Below are positions 44,649 to 55,200 of a stretch of DNA of 64,000 nucleotides, in pieces. Source of the stretch: Cylindrobasidium torrendii FP15055 ss-10 (taxonomy: Eukaryota; Basidiomycota; Agaricomycetes; Agaricales; Physalacriaceae); NCBI GenBank assembly GCA_000934385.1, contig KN880451.1:124001-188000 (forward strand), given 5' to 3'. Below the pieces are notes generated by a model. The model searched no databases, was not told the origin of the DNA, and saw only the letters and a list, made by a program, of their open reading frames with translations. The stretch's first letter is position 1. Each line of letters begins with the position of its first letter. A program made the position numbers and the translations under genes.

Positions 44649-46211
44649 TATTCTCACATTGCTATCTGTGCAACAACACACCGTTCAGCACCCACGACTA
44701 TCTTTGAGGATTATGATTTTTCTACTATTCTTGCATTAACGTGCCCCCTACATCGCCTACATACCACTCCGTGACAGGCCACCTCCCATTTTCGCGTTAC
44801 TTGATGAGCGACCTCTTTGGACTACATACGTATTTATCACTTATCTCTCTCGTTCGTTACTTTATCAGTCGTAGTCAGTGCTCAAATGGCGAGCTAGAAT
44901 ATCTTGGGGTACCTAATGCACGATGACAAACGGATTGTTGTGTGTACTTCCATGTAATATTCTAGAGCTGCGTTGGCCGGAATTTTTGTGAGCTTCAAGG
45001 CTCTTCGTTACGTCGTTTTTGGTTGCTGGTAAGCTGGTGCGTGCCGTCTAGTGTGGAGGACGACTTAGGTGTACGTATACTACATACTTATTGGCGAACG
45101 GGATGTGGGAACATTGAAGAGGCACAGTTGCTCGCCGCTGTGTTTCTCTTCGTGATAAGTAATTGACAGACATCGCATATTCCCAATTTGTTCTAAGTAT
45201 AGGCAGGTAGTATCCCAGGTCGTTTTCGTAGCTAGCCTTACTAGGCCATTGGCCAGGGGGTACACATCTGACAACTGCTATAATTCTTGACATTTTCTCT
45301 CACACCGGGTAACCTCGAAAATCCCGCCCGTGGATGTATTTAGACTCGAAGACCGAGGACAGCGACGGTATCGAGCGGAAGCACTTTCTGGCTGCCGATT
45401 CTTATTCTTATTTTACCTATTTAGGAACAAGATGCAATGACCCCGACAAATATCAACGGTCCGGGTAGCCTTGGTATGCTCGCATAAGAATGCCTCTAGT
45501 AATCTGTCACAGATATTTTGAGTGACTTGCTTCCATATTGCACAACCGCAGCATCCTTGAAGAGTGTATCTTCGATAACCTCGCACTCACCCTGTAACGT
45601 CAAGTCAATTCTAGCTGGTGGTTTACTCGGCTTTGGATTACAGCACGGTATGAATGAGTCCGACAGCTAGAATCCACTCTACAAGCTCACTCTTAGTTGT
45701 TGTGTGTGTATGTATGTCGCGGGATACTGGATACTGAATATCACGGGCAGATCCAACTCCTCAATCAGGATCGATCTCCGAGTCGATGAGCAGAACGACA
45801 TAAATCAATGATATAGAAACCAATATTCATCACATTCAAATACTGGTTTGGTATGCGTGAGAACACCATATCCGGATGCTGGATGGCACGGTGGGTGTTT
45901 CACCGTGAGCTGACTGGGTGTTAAACCGCCGTTGAAAGGCGTGTGGCCAATCCAAGGAAGGATGCTGAGTGACACTCGATACCCACTTCGTCCAGGGGCC
46001 ACTGATATCGGACAAGCTTGTAGGGATACGCTGATATGACCGCATCCCAAACACAAGTCCGGAATATGTTCGGTGCCTCGACGAAGATCCCATTATGCGA
46101 AGAATCCAATCAATGATTATTATTCGTAGCCGTTGTGTATATTGCTACTCGAGCATAGTGTCCATCTCTCCAAATTTAATGATCCTGATATTCCATCTCG
46201 TCATCAAATGT
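44649..46211. other. Intergenic region, no gene seen
   Basis: 1.56 kb between two convergent genes, the longest gap in the window. Short frames only (for example 45805-46109 minus), with no motif, no tRNA-like internal promoter boxes and no terminal repeats that I could see. Confidence 0.4.
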
Positions 46212-46978
46212 TCAAAATCCCATAGTGTATCCTACTGGTGTTAAGTCACGCCCGTCACGGTTAGCGCCTGCTCCGCTGAGAGGCACGCTGGTATCGAAAA
46301 GATACGACATATGGTAGGGTTGGGGCTCATTATGACGGTCGTATTGCGTATTCGAGAAGAAATCCTGCAGGAATGGGACGTCCGGGAGGTCTCGAGCAGT
46401 GGGAGATACGCCTGAATTGGACGAGCCCGACTCGGATGGCGTAGACGCCTCAGTCGCGCTTGCCTTGCGGCTAGGAGCCAGTATCCTCCTCCGAGCCTGG
46501 AATATGGTGATGAGCTTGGGAGACTAGCTGAGACGAGATGCGCACGTACGTTGATCATCCAGTTTGATACTTGGCTGATGGAAAGTCCCGTAACGTGCGA
46601 GAGGTGCCTCTTTTCCTCCTCGCTGGGGTACGGATTGTCGGAGTGTAGTTGCAACCATGCTTTGAGATAGTCCGTCGTCTTTGCTGGCAAGTTTCGTCTG
46701 GTGCGGCGCTGTTGACAAGAAGGCGCTGGAGTGGCCACTGCGCTGGGGCCCTGGGGCGTGTGACTCGGTACAGCAGTACTGTCGAGAGGCTGCATAGTGT
46801 TTTGCAGGTAAGGGTGTTGATATACGTGTGGAGCCCCCGACGCCAAGAATTGCGGCGGGTAAGTGTCGCAGGTGCCGCACGACGATGGTGTGAGAGGCCA
46901 GCCACCGAGGTCGTGGTAGTAAGGCGTAAATCTGCCCTGCTCATGCTCGTGAGATTTTGTCGTACGGCGCGCAGTCAT
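46212..46978 (-). CDS. TALE-class homeodomain transcription factor
   Basis: complement(join(46212..46496,46550..46978)), 237 residues, checked. The homeodomain runs from RRNLPAKTTDYLKAWLQLHS through NPYPSEEEKRHLSHVTGLSI to SQVSNWMINARRRIL. The PYP in the loop marks the three-residue TALE extension, and WMINARRR is recognition helix 3 with the invariant W, N and R. The single intron falls inside helix 3. N-terminal to it is a Pro/Gln-rich region with a cysteine pair (SSCGTCDTYPPQF); the C-terminus is Ser/Pro-rich. It resembles the developmental homeodomain factors of mushrooms rather than an HD1/HD2 mating-type pair, because no second homeodomain gene lies next to it. Confidence 0.9.
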
Positions 46979-47890
46979 GATGGATCAGTTTCGACCTGTT
47001 CGATTGTCTCTCTTTATTAAGTTGAACGTTTCTTTGCTTAGGTAAGGGAGCCCTCCAACAGACGGCCGAATACAGTTAGTCGAGACGCACAGACTGACAG
47101 GCTCCGCCGGCAGTTAAAGCAGCGTCGACCCATGTAGAGCCACCGACCAGATACAATGCAGGGACATCTCCATGTATTGCGGGTACCTCTGTCCCCGACT
47201 GACGAGAGATTCTACTCGTATCCTTCCCACAGGTAGAAGGTGATCAATGCGTAGATACAATGGGTGTAAGCAGGCATACAGGCACACAAGAGTCTGGACA
47301 GAGCCATCGCACTGAGTCGAAGCTCGCATCCCCGACCATTTCAGCGTATCTCTGAGGGACTGCACTCACTGTGCCACCTACAAGCCCTCCAGCACGCTCT
47401 GGCTCCCAAGTAGACCAGCGCAGTCGATGTGAGCCTCATCTCATTTCATGGCAATGTCCTCAGACCTCCTCGAGTTCGAATACCGGGGCTCGGACGCGAT
47501 GGTCACGCGCATTGCATCGAGTCGGCGTCGGACTATGCGTTGGTGTTTCAAGGTGGTGCCCAATAGGTGTCAATAGGTGGACACAGATCGAACGGGCGCA
47601 TCCCGCTGGCTAGTGGCGTCGAGATAACCAAGGTATGCTCCGAAGAAATCAAGTGAACGTAGAGGCTGGAATTGAGAAAGAGAAGCCCAAGAGAATGTGT
47701 GGTTGATGGCAGAGAGCGGGTCGGTATCTTCCATAGCGCCCTCGACAGAGCCCAGAGTGGACCGACAATCCGGCTGGTAGGCGACGTAGCGAGTCCGCGA
47801 CATTCAAGCTCTAGCTTTAGCCCGCGGAGTCCAAGACGATGCATTGCTTGATAGCTTAAATAGAAGGGCGACCAGCTATGGAAGGGAACC
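46979..47890. other. Intergenic region, no gene seen
   Basis: Upstream of the homeodomain gene and 3' of the Cys-rich protein. A 145-codon minus frame at 47548-47985 overlaps the end of the latter out of frame and is not supported. Confidence 0.4.
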
Positions 47891-48966
47891 TCATAGCTGT
47901 TTGCTAGGATGTGTGGTTGCGGCAGCTGAGTGTAATGCAAGGACAGAGTCGCGGAGGCTAATGCGCATGTTAGACCAAACCTCACAAGAAGGAACTAGGA
48001 ACTAACTGTAGTTGCTCGTCTTGATATCCTCTCAGCTCTTTGAATTGCCTCATGCGCTGCTTTCTATGGAGAAGAACAAGCATTACTATGGTGGCCACCA
48101 GAACTAGAAAGTGTCATTGACCAAAATCTGTTTGCCATCGAGATGTTCTTACCGCCAATCATGCAGCAGATTGTTATTGCCATTTGCCATGTTTGGAGAG
48201 TAAGCGGGGTCTCTGGTGGCAGAGTGCATATTCCATGCTCGCAAGTTCTCTGCCCGGTTGGTCATTCCACGAGGACCTCCACTCAAGCAGATGACTGACC
48301 GTTCTACACTGACTGTCGAAAGTGCAGCTCTTTCCGACATCCATCGTAGATTCGCATAGGTGTGTGGTTGGACTACAAAAGAAGTTCGGCCGGGCACAGT
48401 TATCCCCTAGGTAAACAGTCTGATAGCGATGGCCAGCAAAGAAGTCGGAATATGTCGTATTCTCGACTATACAGGGTTGGCTCAAGGTTGCGTTCGTATA
48501 GCTAAACATAGTTTTGAATACGTGCGCCCGCCAAGTTTAGCGTTAGCTTACGAGCAGACGGACAGAATGCAGGCAACTTGAGAGGAGCCATCTGGCGCTG
48601 GCGCGCACTGTTCGTCTCGATGTCGTTGACAAGTGCCTCCAGGCGAGATCAGAGGACGGCAGCCACTGCCCTCATCGGGGCAGAATAATCCAGGGGAACA
48701 CAGAGCTGGTATTGTATCTTCAGCCGAGTAGCCAAAGGGATACTCATCGCGTCGACAGGTCCGTGGGAAGCAGGTTCCATTGGTGGGCGCCGAGCAGAAC
48801 GTTTTGTCATCGCAGTCTGACTTGAATTTGAGCGTAGCCGGGTCGAGCCTATCGTTCGAGGTCGAGCAGGCTGCCATCCATACAGCGGGAGAAGAACCAG
48901 CCAACTCGCCGGCGTGATAGTGACAGAAAGAGGTAAACCGTTGATATGTTGTGATCGGACCCGCAT
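47891..48966 (-). CDS. Cysteine-rich single-pass membrane protein
   Basis: Resembles a Cys-rich family of Agaricomycetes of unknown role. The lumenal or extracellular part has many cysteines: ACSTSNDRLDPATLKF, DCDDKTFCSAPTNGTCFPRT, LCSPGLFCPDEGSGCRPL, NCARPNFFCSPTTHLC and the last pair CEHGICTLPPETPL. Then comes a membrane span (MAITICCMIG-VLVATIVMLVLLH), a basic juxtamembrane segment KQRMRQFKELRGYQDEQLQ, and the tail LRDSVLALHSAAATTHPSKQ with stop at 47891-47893. Exons after about 48900 are convincing. The 5' end is not: the only nearby minus ATG (48966) needs a 54-bp intron with donor GTCCGA and gives a weak signal peptide. The alternative is the internal Met before AACSTSN. It is head to head with PIG-X. 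Confidence 0.68.
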
Positions 48967-49625
48967 GGCCGACTTCACTTCTTCCCTTCACCTCAATGGA
49001 TTTCACCCAACCTTGGACGTTCGAATCTTGTACGAGGAGCCCACAGATTGCACTTCAATAATATTTCTGGACCTTCCACCAGAAGTGCTCGTCGACCGCT
49101 TCGAGTTGGCCAACTATGCGGCCGAATATTCGTTCCATCTCCTTGGGCCATCCAACGTCGAGCTTCCTGTTGTTGCTTTGGCAAATGAAACATCACATCT
49201 CATGCTCGAAATAACACCGGAAGACTCGCTGTACCGCCAAGTCACGATACCACTACACCTTCGATACCCCGAAGTGGGAACGGACGATTATGTCGCGGTC
49301 ACCTTCCCCGCGCCGCACGGTTACTTGGCTTGCCCACTCCCAGAAGGTTTTACCGTCACATTCTTGTATTCTGTAGCTGATACCAATGCAAGAAGAGAAT
49401 GTTACAGACAAGTCTGTTCCTATAGAATTCGCCCATATCCTGACCTCAAGTCGTCTTACGTCGCTGGGAACTCCCCAAGAAGCATTCACCTTGAAGATAC
49501 CCGCTGGAAACTCTCTTCACACTCCTAGGGTCGAGGCCGGCACATCCATACTGATACTGCTTTGCTGCGTTTACATGGCCTACAAGTCGTTCGCGACAGT
49601 CAACCGTCTATCAAATTCACGATGA
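48965..49625 (+). CDS. PBN1: GPI mannosyltransferase I subunit PIG-X/PBN1
   Basis: ER membrane subunit that stabilises the first GPI mannosyltransferase. It starts MADFTSSLHLNGFHPTLDV at 48965. Domain landmarks: IIFLDLPPEVLVDRFELANY, a conserved VTIPLHLRYPEVGTDDYVAV segment and the FPAPHGYLACPLP motif, in which HLRY...P and the late Cys are family signatures. One intron joins LPE to EENVTDKSVPIEFA in frame. The C-terminus is one membrane span (ILILLCCVYMAYKSF) with a short cytosolic tail ending SNSR. About 205 residues, shorter than yeast Pbn1 but similar to animal PIG-X. Its ATG overlaps the proposed ATG of the gene on the other strand. Confidence 0.85.
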
Positions 49626-49985
49626 TTTGAACAGGGTCGCGTGCCCTATTTTGTTCCAACGACTGGCTTGCTTGTGTGCTCAGGGTATTTATCGCCATTG
49701 TCAAAAAGTTCTCTCCCCAAGCAGGGTGCGCCTCCAAGCGCTGTTCATGACTGCGCCGGCTAGACATGCCATTCAATCCACCGACCTATTCTTGCACCAG
49801 CTCTCAGCGTGTATTCTCAAACATTAAGCGTGGCATTCCATAAGTACATTATACACTCGAAAGTACCGTAGATGGTATCAAGACAATCAACGCATAACCA
49901 GAAAAAAGCTGGGAGTTGGTGTGAAACAGAGACCCTAAGAACAGAGCGTTGAACTAACCATAATTCAACATAAGACCAGCAATAT
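49626..49985. other. Convergent 3' region, no gene seen
   Basis: 360 bp between the stops of PIG-X and the 81-residue protein. No supported frame. Confidence 0.5.
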
Positions 49986-50285
49986 TCATGATATGGCAAG
50001 CATGCGTTGGTTTTGGAGGTACTCGGTGGTATCGGAGAGGTTGCGAAGGTAGGACGAACTGCTTTGAGGTGTCTGACGGAGACATCGTAAGTATAGGCGT
50101 GTGGTATGCATGATTGGTCCACTAACCGATGGGACCGAATCGGGTGTGCCCATGTCCTTCAGTGCGATGAGGTTACCCTCTGGACGCGAGTTCTCCACCA
50201 GCGGTGTGTTCACAAGGACTGAGAAAGATCGAGAGATGGAGGAGAAGTAGGTAGCGCGGGGCTTGGAGGTCGTGGGAGAAGTCAT
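49986..50285 (-). CDS. Small conserved-looking protein, 81 residues
   Basis: complement(join(49986..50072,50127..50285)), 246 nt in frame, intron 54 bp with donor GTTAGT. The protein begins MTSPTTSKPRATYFSSISRS and continues FSVLVNTPLVENSRPEGNLI, then ALKDMGTPDSVPSTPQSSSS, ending TEYLQNQRMLAIS. Serine-rich, no signal peptide or membrane span, no recognised domain. A TATA box about 105 bp upstream and the compact layout suggest a strongly or conditionally expressed gene. Function unknown. Confidence 0.6.
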   Translation of the reverse strand: MTSPTTSKPRATYFSSISRSFSVLVNTPLVENSRPEGNLIALKDMGTPDSVPSVSGPIMHTTRLYLRCLRQTPQSSSSYLRNLSDTTEYLQNQRMLAIS

Positions 50286-50387
50286 GGTGGGGGCTGTTTG
50301 AGTTTCTTCGCGTGCGATAATAGGGTATATGCAGATGAAGCGAGGAACTCAGAGTCGAGGAGGGAAACCGACACTGGGTTATCCAGG

Positions 50388-50394
50388 TTTTATA
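50388..50394 (-). promoter_or_regulatory. TATA box of 81-residue gene
   Basis: TATAAAA on the minus strand, 103 bp before the ATG. Confidence 0.55.
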
Positions 50395-50600
50395 TCGCAC
50401 ATCCGGTCTCGACGTCATTTAATGGGGCGTCTAAGTCTGGCGGAGAGCCGGGTAACGGTGCGATCGCGTTACCCCAGACCACCGTCACCACATTTGGCGA
50501 ATCAGCGACCTCGATTAGATCTAACCGGGCCGGAATCACCATCTTATCGCAGAGCAGTACAAGCAACTCTCCCACCGACTATTCACCTACACGCTTGGTT

Positions 50601-51710
50601 ATGAAAGTTGCAATCGTTACCGGGGCATCAGCAGGCATAGGTCGAGCAACAGCAATTGCACTTTCCAAGGCTGGATGGAGCATTCTGCTAACTGCTAGAA
50701 ACGAGGCGAATCTCGAGGAGACCAGACAACTATGCGAAACCCCCGAGAACTGCTTGCCGATAGCCGGGGACGTGACAAACGAAGACTTCGTCAAGACTCT
50801 GTTCGAACGTACGGCTGAGCACTTTGGTGAGACGAAAGCATATCGGAAGGAGACTGGTTCAAACAACTAATGCTCCTTAGGTCGTTTGGATCTATTGTTC
50901 AATGTGAAGAAACCCACAATGGAAAGACCTTACCTAACCCCATCTCTATAGAATGCAGGCGTGTCGGCCCCACAAGTCCCTATTGAGGAACTCAGTCTGG
51001 AGACATTCAAAAGCGTTATGGAAGTGAATGTCACAGGCCCATTCTTATGTACTCGTGAGGCCGTCAGAGTATTCAAGAAACAGAGCCCTCAAGGAGGTGG
51101 GAGAATTCTACTATGCCACCCTGGATGTCCAGCGCCAACAGTTTCCCCAAGGCCGGATTATCAACAATGGCTCGATTTCGGCACACACGCCCCGTCCATT
51201 TTCTGTTCCATATACGGCGTCGAAGCATGCTATCAGCGGTAAGTGCATATCCATGCACCGGTCGCTGGCTACTTACCTTGGACCAAGGTCTTACCAAATG
51301 CACTTCTCTCGACGGCCGCAGGTGCGCGACCCTGTCCATGCTACCAGATGCGAGCTAACCGTGCTTTACAAAGCTACGGGATTGCCTGCACTCAGATTGA
51401 TATAGGTGTGTCCCAATGCAGTAGCCAGTCTTCCCCAGAGGCTAAACAAACAATGAAAATAGGAAACGCGCAAACAGCGTTGACGCGAGGCAAGATGGAC
51501 AGTATACGTCAACCAGACGGTAGATACATTGCGGAAGCTACGTTCGACGTACAGCATGTTGCCAGCACCATCGCACATATTGCCTCGCTTCCCAACGATG
51601 TTACGATGCTGGAGGTGAACATAATGTGAGTGCCCACGCATGCTTGTTGGCAAATCGACCTAACAGCAATTCATAGGGCTACGCAAGCACCGTTTGTGGG
51701 ACGTGGATGA
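50601..51710 (+). CDS. Short-chain dehydrogenase/reductase
   Basis: Classical SDR. The ATG at 50601 gives [20 protein letters not shown] (TGxxxGIG loop), then [18 protein letters not shown] (Arg favours NADPH), [37 protein letters not shown] and [20 protein letters not shown]. Catalytic Ser is in [13 protein letters not shown] and Tyr/Lys in [10 protein letters not shown]. The late part, [11 protein letters not shown] then [11 protein letters not shown] and [19 protein letters not shown], is typical of a subgroup with a C-terminal [10 protein letters not shown]. The TGA is at 51708-51710. About seven exons and 265 residues. No substrate can be assigned. Confidence 0.88.
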
Positions 51711-52267
51711 ATAGAGGTAGTATGATACTGTCGGTATATCGTGAGTTTGAGAACAAGGACAAAATGCATGGAGCACTAGAAATCGCAAAGACCGAAAACT
51801 TGGTAGTTGAATCATAGCCCATGGAAGATCAGGATCTTCGAGTATGCGCCGAAATATCGGTAGCAGTGTCCTTACGGGCATCGGGCATGCATCGAGATAC
51901 AGGGCCTAATGAATGCTATCTCAGGTTATCTCATGAGGTGAAAAAGGAGATTAAGTCTGAGCTAGGAAGTAGACGCTGGCCTACGCCTTCGGGGAGTGAA
52001 TCCCACGACAATAGCTCTAACTCAGCACGGTCGCTCGTCATCGCCCCCCAGAGGCAGCGAAACATAAGTTCAACCGTGTTGAGGAGGCCATTGCCAATGG
52101 GAATCCAACACAAAAGGCGCTGGGCTGGGATCTGCTGGGATAGGCTGAGATTGCCATGGACGAAAGGAATCAAAATGCATGACCACTTGTGAGAAAGTGA
52201 CGCGCTTCTGACGTAATGGCGAGGCCCGCCAGGTATATGCGCGTGTGGCGCTTTGCAAGCCTCTTTC
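51711..52267. other. Intergenic region upstream of phytochrome
   Basis: No supported frame. It contains the phytochrome promoter; no clear TATA box or light-response element recognised. Confidence 0.45.
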
Positions 52268-55200
52268 ATGGCCGAGCAGGAAGACAGCAATCAGAGCGCA
52301 GAGCGACCACCGCCGTCGGCCGCCAACGAACACCAGCAGACTTCCTATGTTTATCCTGTTAAATCTCTCTTGACGGGTCTGCAACAACCTACACATCGAT
52401 CGTCGCAGTCCGCGTCTTCAGCATCTGCTTCTCCATCCTCTCCAGAGTTTACTCGCTGGATCGCAGATGGCGTAGAAAGAGCCAGTGCGTTCATCATTCA
52501 TTACTACGCGATGTATGCGTATTAAACATTCTACAGACACCGGCAGTGCACGCGACTCTGAACTGCCACCGTCTCCTCCGCTTCCCCACAGCAGAGTTCA
52601 ACGGTCGCAGAGCATCGCGGAAGCCATACCGCGCTCCAAGAAACATCACACGAAAGGGTCGAGGGCACAAAAATCCTCGTCAAACATAGAAAACTCTCCT
52701 AATTATCGACATTTTCCTGGTGAAGGAGAGTCACCAAATCCGTCGCGGTCGTTCGCCCGGCATCCATCCAAATCATCACCATCGTCAAGACAGCAATCTC
52801 CCTCGCGGGGAGCGAACCTATCTCCTCTCTCCGCCCCAGAGGATGACCTCCCGGACTTTGACCCACGGCACCCCGCAGCCCTCCCCCTAGTGTCGCAGGG
52901 TGCATTCGAAGCTACATCGGAGACCGCTCTCGTCCCCGAATACTTCAAGCCCTCCGAGCCATTCAACCCGTCCGCTCTTGGCATAGTCCATCTAGGGCCT
53001 CTCACGGCACCCAGCTCAAATGCAGCTTCGAGCAGACACTCTGGGAGCGAGCGGTCGCGCTATTACACACCAGGTAGCTCTGTCGCAGGCAAGGGCTCCG
53101 CAGACGGATCTATGCCTTCCTCTGAAGCCCCCACGTCGCACGAATCCTCGGCCGATGCTGGCTCAAATACAGGACCCGCCAGTATTGTCAATTCGAGCGG
53201 ATCAGGTCAAGCCGCAGAAGAGCTCGTCACAGTGCGCTTCCAAGCTGTTCAAGAAGAGAACGGCTACCATGTCGTTTTGGGACGGGAGGGCACACTCACA
53301 AGATGTGAGGATGAGGTGCGTGAATATTTGTCTTTTTGACTTTGTGATATCGAATACACGTAGCCTATTCGTACTCCAGGTGCTGTTCAAGGCTTTGGAG
53401 TGCTCATAGCAGTCGATCAGAATGAAGACACCCTAGTGGTGCGACAGGTCTCAGAGGCATGTATTGATTTCTCTTCATTGCTGTTTGATCTCTGGTTTGA
53501 CACCCTCATAGAACTCGACAGAAATCCTCGGACTATCGCCTCATTATCTCTTCTCGTTGGAATGCTTCACCGATGTATTACCGGAAGACCAAGCTGCAGC
53601 TCTCTGGGACCATATAGATTTCCTCGGTGAACCAGAACCCGATTCATTCAATGACAACGATAACCACCCATTTCGCCTGAGTGGCTGGAAGGCCCCGACA
53701 CCTGACGACGCACCGCGACAAACATGGACATGTTGGTGCGCCATTCATCGGCCACCCATGACGCGCCCCCGAAACTCACGCTTGGTCGTGATGGAGTTCG
53801 AGCTTGAGAGAGACTCTGCTAATCCTCTGTACCCTCCGATGCCTTTTGCAACCCCAACCACGGCAGGATCCATGTCCGTTGACAGCGAGAATATCGCGGT
53901 CAAATCAAATGGCAGCTCTACGGATGAATCCGAGAAGACACTTGTCGAACCACTTCCTTCAATTAGTGCCACATCGTCCGTCGACACTATTCGACCCGAC
54001 GACACTACACCATCTGCCTCAGTCCTGGACGAGGCCCCGTCTGCCACTCTTGCACCAGCAACGCGTCAGGGTCTACAGGGTGATACAGAGTGGCAACCCA
54101 CAACATTGGAGGTGATGGAGAGTACAATACCACATTCCAAGCCTCTCATGTCGCTTGATCGACTTCGACGGTTGGCTCGCGGTGCTCCGCAAGCCGACCC
54201 CGCTGCTCCTTACCCAACGCGTGGAAGACGCGGCGCGAAGACGGCGCGCGCTTCAGCGGGTGGGGGCATGATGGATGTATTCGCCGTTCTAGCTGAAATC
54301 GACGAGCAGCTTGGCGCTGCGCCGAATTTGGATTCTTTCCTCAAGATTGTTGTGGGCGTAATCAAAGATTTGACACAGTTCCATCGTGTGCTCGTTTACC
54401 AGTTCGACGAGGCGTGGAATGGTCAAGTCGTTGCAGAGATCGTTGACTGGAGCCAGACCCATGATCTGTACAAAGGCCTTCATTTTCCAGCCGCAGATAT
54501 CCCAGCTCAGGTAAGATACATACACAAATATGCCGGGAACAAAGCTCATTTTCTCCTTCCTTTGCAGGCGCGCGCGCTGTATAGGATCAGTATGTCTTCA
54601 CCAACCTTTCGATTCACATTTGCTCACAAACGCAGACAAGGTCCGCATCCTGTATGACCGTGACCATCCTACTGCTCGGATCGTGTGCCGGACGCACGAG
54701 GACCTCGAGGAGCCGCTTAATATGACCCATTGTTATTTGAGAGCTATGAGTCCGATCCATATCAAGTGTTTGTCCTGGTCAGAATCATCATATATATCAT
54801 TCACTGATTTATCCCTGTGTAGACCTTGGAAACATGGGTGTCCGAGCATCTATGTCGGTGGTAAGTTCTCTCACCGAATTCTGGCATTTTTTTGACGTTT
54901 GCAGTCTATCATGGCGTTTAATACTCTGTGGGGTCTTGTCGCTTGCCATACATATGGCGATCACGGCATGCGCGTGTCGTTCCCCGTGCGCGCGATGCTC
55001 AAGCTGCTCTGCCAGTCCATTTCTCGGAACATTGAGCGACTCAGTTATGCCCAGCGCCTCCAGACCCGCAAATTTGTGCGTACCAAATCACCTTGATATG
55101 GTTTATGTTGACGCAACCATAAGATCAACACGATACCTACAGACAACCATCCGGTTAGCCTACTTTTTCATGGCTACTTCCGCATCACTCATTTACTGAC

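Noticed and set aside
45805..46109. Minus-strand frames in the long 44.6-46.2 kb gap
   Set aside because: Three frames open by chance over the same bases; no signal peptide, domain or splice sites.
46212..46978. Mating-type A (HD1/HD2) locus
   Set aside because: Only one homeodomain gene, with a canonical TALE-type domain, and no divergent HD partner or mitochondrial intermediate peptidase gene nearby.
47548..47985. 145-codon minus-strand open frame
   Set aside because: Begins out of frame inside the last exon and intron of the Cys-rich membrane protein; no motif and no independent start context.
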